This document shows, piece by piece, positions 21,980 through 33,060 of a stretch of DNA of 64,000 nucleotides. The stretch spans positions 61,991,174 to 62,055,173 of the forward strand of contig CM059975.1 in NCBI GenBank assembly GCA_030490835.1. Direction: 5' to 3'. This DNA is from Annona cherimola (Eukaryota > Streptophyta > Magnoliopsida > Magnoliales > Annonaceae). The position numbers were made by a program, and so were the translations under genes. The notes under the pieces are model-generated. The model did not search any database. It saw only the letters and a list, made by a program, of their open reading frames with translations, and had not been told where the DNA came from. How positions within the stretch are numbered: position 1 is the stretch's first letter; each line of letters opens with the position of its first letter.

Positions 21980-23329
21980 CAGTGTTGTTAAAACCGGACC
22001 GGACCGGCTGGTCCAACCAGGAACCAGTCAAATGACCGGTTCAATTACATACGGTTTGATTACATACAGTTCAGTCTAATATAACTAAACCGTGCGAACC
22101 GTAGAACCGGCGGTCGAACCGGACATTACGGTTGGACTGTATTAGACCGGTTCGGTGGTTCGGCGATGTGTCAGTTCCTGTTCGTCCTGTCCTGTCGTCA
22201 ACCACGCCGTCGAGGTCGAGATCGAGCCCCCAAATCGACGAGCCCTCTGCTGCGGTGCTGCCCGAAATCGACGAGCCCTCTGCCGCGGTGCTGCCCGAAA
22301 TCGACGAGCCCTCTGCCGCGGTGCTGCCCGAAATCGACGAGCCCTCTGCTGCGGTGCTGCCCGAAATCGACGACCCTTCTGCTGCGGTGCTGCCCGAAAT
22401 CGACGACGACCAGCAGAGCTCCTTTCCTTTCCGGCGACGAGCAGATCAGTGACGTCCGATCGGCGTTCAGCGACGAGTAGAGCAACAACGTCTCCATTTT
22501 CGGTGATGAGCAGAGCTCCTTTCCATTTTCGGCAACAAGCAGAGCAACGACGTCCAATCAGCGTTTGGCAACCAACAGAGCAACAACGCCTCCATTTCCG
22601 GCGACCAGCAGAGCAGTCGCGTCCGATCGGCATTCGGTGACCAGCAGAGCAGCGATATCTCCATTTTCAGCGGCCTCCTTTTCATTTTTGATGAGTCGAC
22701 AACCAGCAAAGCAGCGATGTTCGATCAGCGTTCGTCGACCAGCAGAGCAGTGAACTCTCCATTTCCGGCGACGAGCAGTGACATATAAACAGGTCTATCT
22801 TAGCTGCTAGGATTGCTGGCTTTTATTTCAACAGTGGCCTTGAAATGAATGCCCTAGATTCGATTCACCAGCTGGTAAAATCCTGTGTGTTGTCGAGTGA
22901 TAGATAGATAAAAAATTCTTTAAAGTGCAAGTTGAGTTTTAAAGATCAAATGAGCTTGCTATAGGTTGAATATTTAAGAGTGCTCAAAGATGCATTAGTC
23001 GGAAGTCTTAGTATAAAAACTAGCCCCACACTAGATTAATCACTGATCTTGCTTCTAAATTCTACCTGATCAAAAGACATAGCCTGTTCTCTGCAATACC
23101 TGAACATTTTCAACTTAATTATTAGCAATATTTGTAGGCTTTGGAATTATTTAGGATTTATGAAAATATAATTTTATCAATAAATTTATTTAAAATTTTA
23201 AAATAATTTAATATTTATAACATCATAAATATGTCATGCTGACGTCACCGGTTCAAACCAGTTTGCTTAACCGGTCGAACTGGTTCGAACCAGGCCAGCT
23301 CGATCACCGGTTCGATTCTGACAACATTG
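21980..23329. mobile_element. Non-autonomous hAT element, 1350 bp, in the loop of the foldback MITE
   Basis: The ends are CAGTGTTGTTAAAACCGG and CCGGTTCGATTCTGACAACATTG, imperfect terminal inverted repeats followed inwards by many AACCGG/CCGGTT motifs. The flanks carry ATATATAT on both sides, an 8-bp duplication, although that sequence is simple. The interior carries a GC-rich minisatellite and no transposase. Several overlapping open frames on both strands come from the repeat. Confidence 0.75.
22225..22790. repeat. GC-rich 33-bp minisatellite and degenerate extension
   Basis: Five to six tandem copies of a 33-bp unit (core ATCGACGAGCCCTCTGC, then GCGGTGCTGCCCGA) span about 22229-22402. They are followed to about 22790 by looser repeats built around GACCAGCAGAGCAGCGA and CTCCATTTTC. 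Because 33 is a multiple of three, several frames on both strands stay open; five overlapping frames of 104-163 codons appear here. A protein-coding role is not supported. Confidence 0.85.
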
Positions 23330-23531
23330 ATATATATACACATAGATGTTTAAAAATCTCAAAAAAATAGATAAATATATTTAAAAAGGGTAAAACTTGG
23401 TCTATATGTTAAATATAATTAAATAAACAAGTGCACGAAAAAAAAATTAAAAAAAGTTATTGTAAATAGATTTTTTAAAGTGGGCTAAGTGGGGCATTTA
23501 CTTAGCCCGGGCTAACAAGATCACTCCTCAT

Positions 23532-24211
23532 TAGTATACCGGCTTGAATTCGAACTATCAATACCTAAGATTGTCCTAGCTGCCTTTTTTGTACGCTTAT
23601 GATAATTCTCAAAATTTTTATGTAATTTTATATTAAATTTGCAACAAGTAGAAAAATGTTAATTAAATATAGGTTTCATGTAAAATTTCATGAAAATTAT
23701 ATTTTTCTTAAAATATTTAATTTTGTCAAAATTTAACCTAATTTGTAGATATTTTAAAATATAAAAATGGAATAAGTTATCTGGTATTATTTTTAGTGAA
23801 ATGATTTTGGAATAAAATAAAATAAAAGATGAATAAAATTAAATAAGTTAAAAAATTAACTTTGAAATATGTGTTTGCATATTAATATAATTTGGAAAAT
23901 TTATAAAATAGTTTAATTGGGTAAATAATATATAATTAAAATTATATTTTAAAATATAGGTACAAAGTGGATCATCATATAAATTTTTTAGGTAAAATGA
24001 ATAAATTATTTAGCCAGAAATCAATTTTAAATTCACATTTAAATGCACTGTGAACCAACGGAGTATTATAAGATAAACTCCATTAAAATATGGGGTAAAA
24101 CGTAGATCATCATATAAACTTTTTTGATAAAATGAATAAATTATTTAGCCAAAAATCAATATTTAAATTCACATTTAAATGCACTGTGCACCAACAGAGT
24201 ACTATAAAATG
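23532..24211. repeat. AT-rich stretch with a 132-bp-spaced duplication
   Basis: A block of about 117 bp starting GATCATCATATAAA and ending near GCACTGTGAACCAACGGAG is present at about 23960 and again at about 24092. The copies are roughly 90% alike by eye. The upstream part is featureless AT-rich DNA. Confidence 0.65.
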
Positions 24212-26788
24212 TACTACAACACCCCAAGGACTCCACGGCAACGGCTGCCCTGTCTTCCTCAAGAACGACCGCACAAACCCATCAAAACAAGCACGCATGG
24301 CAGCCACTAAAATCTATTTACGCAGCCATGGAACCGTAGATTCCCGCCCCCTGTATCAAGCCAAGCACTAGCAAAATTCCAAACTCCACTTCATCATCTT
24401 CACCGGCAGCTGCATTCAATCGGACAGCACCAGTATTTCGGCCATCGCCAAGTCATAGCCAACCAAAAATCCAATCGCATCAATTTCCAAATCAGCGCCC
24501 CTTCCCTGTATTTAAACCTGTACCTGATCTGCCACTGAAAATCCAAGCTCGAACAATGCCCAGCCACAGCAAGCAATGGCCGAACTCACCTTCGCTCCTT
24601 TCAGAAAATCGGTTCCCCAAACGATACCAGCAGCCATGGAAATAAAATCCGACACTTATCATCAACCAAAAGCAAGACTTCCAATTTGTGCAAACCATTA
24701 TTTACGGCCAGCCATCAAATCGACACCCTAATCATGCACTTGCAGCAGCTCCGTTTAGGGCCAGAGGCTCAATAATTTTCCAACAAATCTGCAAGCACAC
24801 CCCCCATCTGCCAGCAACCCTTGTCAATCCGGCGATCCAAATAAATAAACCAGAAGCAGCAAGCCGCTCGTCCACCACCAGTACGCCCAGTTCGAATGAT
24901 CATGTTGCTTCTTCTCCCATGGCTAGCAATCCAGCAAAATCACGATCGCCCGCACCCACCTTGTTTCACCGAGCAGCAGTTGCATCCAGTCGGTTATTAT
25001 CTGCATCAGCCAATTGTAACAGTTTGATCGTCTTGAGCTTTAGAATTGCACCATGGTAGCATGCAACTTCATCCCTGCACAGGCAATACAAGCACTGTCG
25101 GCTACTCATCTTCAGAAAACCCAACTCCAACAATGTAAAATCAACAGCACGAGCACCACCAAATCGTTCTGCTTTCTTCCCGATTCCAAGCATTGGCAAC
25201 ATCTGGAGCTCCATGAAACATCAACCAACTAGTAGCGATACCCGATTAGCAACTCGGAATCCACAATTCGGTACCAGCTGTAGAAGATTTATCAGCCTCC
25301 ATTAAATCAGCAGGCCTAGCGATAAACAACCCAAAGTTGCTATTAAAAACCATCGGCCCTCCGACCGGATGACCTCGTAGCTTCAAATTGGCCATGTCAT
25401 CATCTCTAATCATGGATTTCAGCATTCGGTAACCACATTTTAAACCAAGTTTCAACGGACTGCAATTACCGAGATATCCATGTGTAGACACTAGGGGTGT
25501 TAACGGATCGGGTTGAACGGGTTGGAGCCTAATTTTAATCCTAACCCATTTGTTATATCTCAACCCTAATCCGTTTATTAACCCATTTAAAAAACTTCAA
25601 CCCTAACCCATTTACAACCCATTTAATAAACGGGCTAACGGGTTGTTAACGGGTTGTGTTTGTTACTAATTTTCATGCTAAAAATCTTCAATAAAGTTTG
25701 TAAATTTAAATAAATTAAATAATTTGAAGCTAATATACCTGAATTTAATTTATTTTGGCTTGAAAACATCAGCTTCAATCTCAAATAATCTCTTTAATGC
25801 CAATTCCTGTTATAAATATTATATATATATATTATATTAAATGAATTATATGGGTTGAACGGGTTGGACGAGTTAAATAAACGGGTTGACGGGTTGCGAA
25901 ACCTCAACCCTAATCCGTTTATTTAATTAAATGATTGAACGGGTTGGCGGATCATAACCCATTTATTCAAAAATTCCAACCCAAACCCATTTATTAACGG
26001 GTTGAACGAGCGGGTTAACGGGTTGACCATGACCATTAACACCCCTAGTAGACACCCTTCCCTTGAACCCAAGTAAATATTACACATAAAACTAAAGAAA
26101 ACATATGGATCAAGAACCAAGCCCAACAACTACAAAGAAAATCAATCCAAAATAATTGCTAATGGGCTCTAGGCCAATAGCCTGCTTGGAGCAAGTCCAA
26201 ACAAGACCAACAAAACTAGGCTACTAACTACCAGACGGGCCTGTCCAGCTTTGGCCCACAAGAGCAAAGCTCCAACAACCCACTAGCAAAACGGGCTTAG
26301 CCAAGCTTCAACCCATAGAAACTGGGCTCCACAGCAGCAGCTCACCAGATTCCAAGCTTCAGCCTACCTGGAGCAAAAAGCTCTAACAAAACCGCAAGCC
26401 CAAACAGCAACGGGTTCCCAGTCATGGCCCATAGCCCACGCGCCCACATTCCCTTTATAAATAGAGGGGCAAGTTCCAAGCTCAAGCACACTTGATGAGG
26501 CATCCCAAAAGGGAAGGATGGGAGTCTACAGCAAATCCTTAACGTCCCGACTTCTCCTCTCTTCTAGCTATAGCTTTCCTTTTTTCCAACCCCCTTTCCG
26601 GCTCTCTTCCCCTTTTTTCTCTCCCCTTTCTTCAGATTTTTTTATTTTCCTTTTTTATGCCCATGTAAACGGCTTCAGGTTAACAAATTTTTGTCATATC
26701 TGTTTTAATCCGAAGATCGGAATCCAAGCTCTATACGACAAGTGTTCTTATTCAATGAAAACGGAGATCGATCTCCCCTTTAAGATCA
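24212..26788 (+). mobile_element. Probable Tat/Ogre-like LTR (plus orientation), interrupted by a hAT MITE
   Basis: The right border is fairly firm: TTAAGATCAG is followed by TGGCGACTCC, matching a tRNA-Arg-type primer site as used by Tat/Ogre gypsy elements. A promoter-like TTTATAAATAGAGG lies at about 26452. The segment from about 26150 to 26788 is mirrored by 27434-28054. The left border (about 24212, TGTACTACAAC) is only a guess. Base composition is distinctly less AT-rich than its neighbours. Open frames inside have no family resemblance. Confidence 0.5.
25492..26047 (-). mobile_element. Second copy of the hAT-type MITE, 556 bp
   Basis: It begins TAGGGGTGTTAACGGATCGG and ends CATTAACACCCCTA, the reverse complement of the ends of the copy at 7191-7798. 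It is flanked by a perfect 8-bp duplication, GTAGACAC (25484-25491 and 26048-26055). Many AACGGGTTG motifs fill both subterminal regions, with an AT-rich middle. It sits inside the probable Tat/Ogre-like LTR. Confidence 0.88.
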
Positions 26789-28054
26789 GTGGCGACTCCA
26801 TCTAGCGGTGTAAATCTCTTGGCTATTGAAGTTGTTTTCACATGTTTTATTTAATCTAAATACTAACGATTTTCATTGAGTTGAAGCCGCGACGAAGATC
26901 GGGTCATGTCGTTCTGCTGCATCCAATGACGTGTGCAGCCACCACGCCACTAGATTTGCCTGTCACACTGCTGGACCCACCGCCTCCAGCAAAGACGTTG
27001 GCCTCATAGGAACCAGTCGCCAAGCTGTAGCACCCGTCGCGGACGCTACAATGGGCTTGGATGCCTTTCTAGCCTCATGAAATCTAGGCCGAATAGAAAG
27101 GACCGGAACCTGCGTTTCTCATTGAATAGAGGGGTTGTTAGTATGTTTCAGAAAATGAATATTTGCATGGAATAGGCCTTGGTCCCAGGCTTGATCTTTA
27201 AGCTTCAGGAGCAGCTACATGTGCGCGGGATTTCTGAATCCTGCGGGTCTAGCAACGTGATAGGCAGATCCAATGGCGTGGTGGCTGCACACGTCACTGG
27301 ATGCGGCGAAACGACGTGACCCGATCTTCGTCGCAGCTTCAACTCAATGAAAAGCATTAGTATTTAAATCAAATAAAACATGTGAAAACAACTTCAATAG
27401 CCAAGAGATTTACACCATTACATGGAGTCGCCACTGATCTTAAAGGGGAGATCAATCCCCATTTTTATTGAATAAGAATACCGATCGTACAGAGCTTGGA
27501 TTTCGGTCTTCAAATTAAAACAGATATGGCAAAATTCTGTTAATCTGAAGCCTTTTACATGGGCATAAAAAGGGAAAATAAAAATAAAAATCTGAAGAAA
27601 GGGGAGAGAAGAAAGTGGGAGAGAGCCGGAAAGGGGGTTGGAAAAGAGGAAAGCTATAACTAGATGAGAGGAGAAGCCGAGACGCCAAAGATTTGCTTCA
27701 GACTCCCTTCCTCCCCTTTTTGGATGCCTCCTCAAGTGTGCTTGAGCTTGGAACTTGCCCTTCTATTTATAGAGTTGAGGTGGGCACATGGGCTATGGGC
27801 CATGACTGGGAGCCCGTCGCTGTTTGGGCTTGCGGTCTTATTCGAGCTTTTTGCTCTAGGTGGGCTGAAGCTTGGTGTTTGGTGGGCTGCTGCTGTGCAG
27901 CCCAGTTTTTGTGGGCTAAAGCTTGGCTGAGCCCGTTTTGCCAGTGGATTGCTGGAATCTGGTGGGTTGCTGTTGTAAAGCCCAATTTCTGTGTCTGGTG
28001 GGTTATTGCTGTAGAGCCCATTTGCTGGATTAGGTAGGTTGTTGCTGTAGAGCC
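26150..28054. repeat. Large imperfect palindrome of two LTR-leader pairs
   Basis: The left arm runs from about 26150 to 26967 and the right arm from about 27240 to 28054, in opposite orientation. Each arm holds LTR sequence, the primer site and about 170 bp of leader (ending at TGTGCAGCCACCACGCCA and its mirror), around a 270-bp unique centre. U3 of the right arm contains three loose copies of a 34-bp unit with GGGCTCTACAGCAA. The right arm is cut off by Copia-B at 28055. Confidence 0.75.
26790..26800 (+). other. Primer binding site, tRNA-Arg type
   Basis: TGGCGACTCCA directly follows the LTR end. A mirror copy (GAGTCGCCA on the plus strand) lies at about 27425-27433, beside the reverse-oriented LTR. 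Confidence 0.55.
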
Positions 28055-29632
28055 TATTGGTCTCGAGTTTATGGCCGTTATCCAAGAAGGGGAGAGTGAA
28101 TTAGGTTTTTTAAAATTCTTTGTTTAAACAAAAATTTCCCCTTTGTGGAATTAATTCCCTCAATAAAATGATTGGTAGGTTGGAGAGAAATAATGTAATA
28201 AAACACAAGCAATCAAGCCACTTCAAAAGATAAAGATTTATAGTGGTTCGGGCAACCTCCCCTAGCCCACTCTTCCAAGCACATGCCTGTTGTGGCTTGG
28301 GTTCTACTATTGTATTTTCAATACAATCTTAGAGCAATAGCTCTCTTCTAGATTTTAGCTCTAGGGGGCTTGTACAATCTCTGCACAAGTAGGTGACGAG
28401 TTTCACTTCAATCATACACTACTTTGCCTTCACTTGGTTTCGATTTTCAATATCAAACCAAGTGGAAAAAGCAAGTAAACAATGACTAAAAATATCTACA
28501 CGTTACAGATTTGTGTAGGCAGTTTCAAGCACGTAGAAGAACTTGTGGAAGCAGTAGTTGATTGAGCAATGCAGCTTTCAGCAGTTTTAAAGCACAGTTC
28601 TTCTTCAAACTTCTTGTACATTACTTTCATTTGATGCTCCTTAAATAATGAGAAGTAAATTCGAATGTTTGGTGGTAGGTGGCGCCCATTTAATGCACCA
28701 ACGTTCGAATTTTTTCGACCGTTGCAAGCCAAGTTACATTTGGAATCGACTTGGCATGCGACTTCATTCAAGTCGCAAGGTGGAGTCAACTTCGATTGCG
28801 ACTTCACCCAAGTCGCAAGCTGGAGTCAACTTCTAGAGCGACTTCGGTCTTCAGCTTCCAACTCAAATTCTAAGTTCAGGTCGACTTGGTCTCAGACTTG
28901 ACCCAAGTCGCAGGTGGGGTCGACTTTGGATGCAACTTCACTAGCTATAGATCATATTGGAACTTCAAGGTCTTGGAAGTGATCTTTATATTGTGTATAC
29001 TCCCTTTATTCTCTTGAACTTCATTAAATGTCTTGTTTGTATATTGTTTTGCTTAATTCAAGCAATACACTAGTCTCATGAGAGATTCTTTCTTATAACC
29101 TTGATTCATGATAGTTGTTTCTTCTTGGTCTAATTGTTCAATCTTTAACAAGACGTTTTTGGGTCGTTATAAGGTAGCCATATACTTGAGTCGCAGGCTT
29201 GGGTCGACTTGAACTTCAACTTTACCCAAGTCGCATACTCGGGTCGACTTGCAAAGCGACTTAACTCTGATATTTCGAAGTCTTCAGCCAGGCCAAACCC
29301 GAGTCGCATATGGAGTCGATTTGGGAATGTGACTTCACCTAAGTCGCAAGCGAAGTCGACTTCGACTGCGACTTCACCTGTCGCTGAGTCCCAATTTCAG
29401 TTCTGTCGATTTTATGTCACTTGAAGTCGAATATGGAGTCGACTTGGTATTGACTTGACCTAAGTCGATGGCTGAGTCGACTTGAGATTGCGACTTTACC
29501 TCCTATCTTTTGAATCTTGATTTTATAAACCTTTGGAGCACTTAGTAACCATGTTAGTACTTAAATATTTCTCAAATTGAGTTGTTAATTATCAAAACAA
29601 GGATTGCGCTTCATTTTCCTTAAATTCCAACA
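28055..29632 (-). repeat. Copia-B 3' LTR, 1578 bp
   Basis: On the plus strand it begins TATTGGTCTCGAG, a mutated TGTTGGTCCCGAG, and ends TTCCAACA. It is followed by ATCTCCCCC, the complement of the polypurine tract. It contains the CTTCTAGATT block and the AAGTCGACT-type motif arrays of all copia LTRs here. It belongs to the same subfamily as the LTR at 53843 (internal TGTTGGAATT start, same middle block). Confidence 0.9.
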
Positions 29633-29953
29633 ATCTCCCCCTTTTAATGATTGAAAAAACCAATTTGAGATAGTCCATTCATTTTCTTGCATAACTGGTA
29701 TGTCATATTTTGTTTGGAATTTAAATTGACATATTATGTTGATTACTCAAGATTTACATAGCATTGCATATCATGTAATCATGTACATTCCAAAACAATA
29801 ATTTGCACAAAAACCAAGTTCATATCATTCACAATCAAGTTCATATCATACAAAAAGGATTCCAAAAAGAAAATTACATGCTACCCAAACCCGAAATAAA
29901 ATTCTAAATCCTAAGTCCAAGTCCTACTCTCTCTCCCCTTTTTTGTCAATACA

Positions 29954-31761
29954 TCAAAATGGGATATAAGGGAAGCGAGACTTGTGAGATTGGAATGCAG
30001 CGATAGGGTAGGTTAGAAGAATAGGTCTGGTGCAGGCTGATGAAAACGGAGACGAGGGAGCCTGAACGGTGGGTTCAGCTCTCACAAACTCGCCCCAATA
30101 AGGATCGAAGTCAGGAAGACTTAGGATAGGTCGACCACGATGGCTACTCGAGGCTAAACGATATTTGATAGCCGTTAACTCCCGATCCAGTTTTTCTTGG
30201 CTACTGTGCATTTCCACCAGAGCCGTGTGAATAGACCCTAATTCCTGTGAGATCCAACCCTCCATCTGTTGTAAATAATCCATGATAGGTCGATCTGGAG
30301 AGCGAACATGATGATTTGTGGCCCATGATCCTCGTGGTGAACAGGATCATGGGATTGTGGTGACGCAAGAGCAGTAGGTGTTGGAGGCGGAGATGGAATC
30401 GATTCATGACGGGGTAGGTCCTCCCCCTCAGGACAAGCATCCTAGGCCTTGGGATGAGCTTGAAATTCATTGCCCATCCGTTCTTGTATCCTTTCAGCCC
30501 TAAACTCCTCAAAGTTAATCTTCATGAGGTCAGGAGGGCCCGGTTGGTGGCATTCGTCGGTTTTAGAACTTCAAATGGTTCACCTTCTAAATGAACACCA
30601 TAGTATGCCATAATTTTGGTGGTCCACGTCCCATACGGTAGTACTCCTCATGGATTTTCCTTCTTATGTTCAAGGGCCTTCAAAAATAGTCTTGGGAGAC
30701 AGACTTTGACCCTGTTGGCAACTTTCCACAAGATTTCAGCTTCTTGTTGATTCAATTGATTTCGGCCCCCACCCTTTGGATAAATGCAATGTGCACTGAG
30801 TAGCCTGAGAACCCGTAGCCTTAGAGATAAGTCCATATAATGCAAAAACTTGATCCCGGGGTATACTTGTTGCTATTTGTAAGCTGATTGTACATCTGTG
30901 TAAGTGATAGCCCCTCGGGAATAGGTTGATTCTCATCTGGCACTTTTAAAATGCTGGCTATTTTGTCGATAGCATTTCTTCTGCAAATGTCATGTGCAAG
31001 TCCCAAGTTTATCTCAACCCCTTTGACATACGTGTTGAGATATTCTTGATCCCACAAGTAATAGAACAATCTAGTTAAATCAGGATATACTTTATCATCC
31101 TCTTTGAGCAGACCCGTTCATCCTTGAAAATCCAATAGTTCTTCTATCCCAAACTCGTATTCATTCAAGAATTTAAAGACTATGATTTTGGGAACAAAGA
31201 TCTTCCTTTCATAATAATGCCTATAGAACTGACTATGTTGCCGTTCGGTTCAGAAGTAGTCTGTGGGCATTTTTAGAACTTGGCCTCTTTGAGTGGGTTT
31301 GCCTTTTCTCTTTCCACCCATTTCGGAGCCACTGCTCGAATCCTTAACTTCTTCCTCTCTGGGAGCCGAGGTGGAGGGGTTACCTACCTGAAACCATACT
31401 CGTCACCCCAAGGATGTTGTAATTTCTTTCCAGACTTTTTTGGATGAAGTCTGTTGCCTACGTGACACTTCCTCTCCAGTGCGAGATTGAGATGGCCTTG
31501 AAGTAGGAAGTTTGGTGAGTTTGAAAACAGATTTGGGTACCATGGATTTGGGGTAATAAGATTTAGATATGATAAATGGAAATGGAAGATTCTATAATGG
31601 ATTTTGGAAGGAGAGAGTGATCTTGAGAGGGAGAGTGAGATAGTCCAGAGATGAAAAAATGGAGGAAATGGCTGAAATTTTCGTATTTCCGCCTCTTGTA
31701 GGCGAGACAGCCGAATCATTGCCTCGAAGTCGACTCGAACCCTAACCGAAGTCGACTTCAT
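29954..31761 (-). pseudogene. Extra ORF between pol and 3' LTR (putative plant transposon protein)
   Basis: Several minus-strand frames join into one former protein in the sense direction of pol. It reads through KIFVPKIIVFKFLNEYEFGI, YPDLTRLFYYLWDQEYLN, HDICRRNAIDKIASIL, LTQMYNQLTNSNKYTPG and RVLRLLSAHCIYPKG, then a Pro-rich tail and a predicted coiled segment (DYLQQMEGWISQELGS). The central part resembles the 'putative plant transposon protein' domain found in plant retroelements; its role is unknown. It occupies the place of the env-like ORF of SIRE elements, but I see no clear signal peptide or membrane anchor. Stops and frameshifts make this copy a pseudogene. Copia-C carries a second copy; Copia-A has none. 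Confidence 0.65.
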
Positions 31762-31876
31762 CCTCTTGGAGTCGGTGAAGTCAACTCAGGGTGACTAGAG
31801 TCGACTTGGCTCCATCGACTTGGATACTATATGTTCTCTAATTTGCTCTCCCTATTTAATTTAAAGTTTCTTTCTT

Positions 31877-33060
31877 CTAATCAATGTCAATCATACCCAT
31901 ATCGTTTCTAATTTTATAGAATGAATCTTTTGCCAATAGTTTGGTGAAAATATCTGCAATTTGGTCCTCAGCTTTAACATATTCTAAGCAAATATCATGA
32001 TTTTCAACATGTTCCCTAATAAAATGATGTCTCACATCTATATGCTTAGTTCTAGAATGCAGCACAGGATTAAACATATTGCACTAAACAGTATATCCAG
32101 TCTAGAAGCAGTCAAATATAACAAAAATCCTATCATGCTTCTATACAATTTTTGTTCAATAGATTTACCTTTTTCATCCTTGTCGATTTTGGTGGCGGAA
32201 CTCATGGGCATGTTTGCTCCTTTGCTATTTTGCATTCCAAACTTCTTGAGCATTTTCTTGACGTATTTGGACTGATTTATAAAAATTCCTTTGGCTAGTT
32301 GCTTAATTTGCAATCCAAGGAAGAAGTTTAGCTCACCCATCACGCTCATTTCGAATTCACTCTGCATAATCTTAGAAAATTCTTGACATAGAGTTTCATT
32401 AGTAGCACCGAATATGATATCATCCACATTAATTTGAACAATTAAAATATTTTTACCCTTATATTTAATAAATAATGTTATATCAACTTTTTCTCTTTGA
32501 AAGTCATGATCAGTTAAAACTTGTTTAACCTTTCATCCCAAGCTCTTGGAGCTTGTTTAAGTCCATATAATTCTTTGGTTAACTTGAAAATAAAATTTGA
32601 TTGATCCTTATCTTCAAATCCGGGAAGTTGTTCAACATATACTTCCTCATTTAGGTATCCATTCAAAAATGCACTTTTCACATCTATTTGAAACAATTTA
32701 AAATTCATGTAAAAAGCAAAAGCTAGTAGGATACGTATGACCTCTAATCTATCCACAAGAGTATAGGATTCCTCAAAATTAATTCCTTCTTCTTGGAAAA
32801 ATCCTTTGGCTATAAGTCTATCCTCGTTTCTTACTACAAGTGTACTTTTGTCTAATTTATTTCTAAAAACCCATTTGGTACCAATAAAAGTGCAATCCTT
32901 GAGTCTAGGAACTAGGTGTCATACTTTATTTCTTTCAAATTGATTTAGCTCTTCTTGCATTGCAACGATCCAATTTTCATCATTAAGAGCTTGGTCAATA
33001 GAGTTTAGTTCTATTTTAGACACAAAAGCAAACTCTCCACAAATATTGTGTCTTCTTTCT
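31877..33060 (-). pseudogene. Copia-B reverse transcriptase with deleted RNase H
   Basis: RT motifs [35 protein letters not shown] and [16 protein letters not shown] are legible on the minus strand, interrupted by frame changes near 32430-32510. The sequence then jumps from LTASRLDILFSA straight to NPVLHSRTKHIDVRHHF at about 32080. Relative to Copia-A about 400 bp are missing, taking GYSDADFAG and STAEAEY and so the RNase H catalytic centre. The C-terminus NDMGMIDID remains. Confidence 0.85.

Larger units (their letters stand above)
21786..23531. mobile_element. Foldback MITE split by a hAT insertion
   Basis: The left arm (21786-21979) begins ATGAGGAATGATCCTGTTAGC and contains TGCATCACTTAGCTCAC. 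The right arm (23330-23531) is its imperfect reverse complement and ends GCTAACAAGATCACTCCTCAT. Arms are nearly 200 bp and related to the 396-bp MITE at 16095 (shared CTAAGTGTATTTAA core). The loop position is occupied by the hAT element below. A clear outer target duplication was not found. Confidence 0.7.

Noticed and set aside
22132..22790. Five overlapping long ORFs on both strands
   Set aside because: They all come from the 33-bp repeat, whose unit is a multiple of three; no start context, domain or single preferred frame supports a gene.
24688..25563. ORFs of 82-123 codons in a less AT-rich region
   Set aside because: Composition explains their length; they have no recognisable family and lie in what is probably LTR sequence.
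27664..28085. ORFs rich in Trp, Gly and Ala, and their complements
   Set aside because: They cover the tandem units in U3 of the reversed Tat/Ogre-like LTR and match the mirrored arm only at DNA level.
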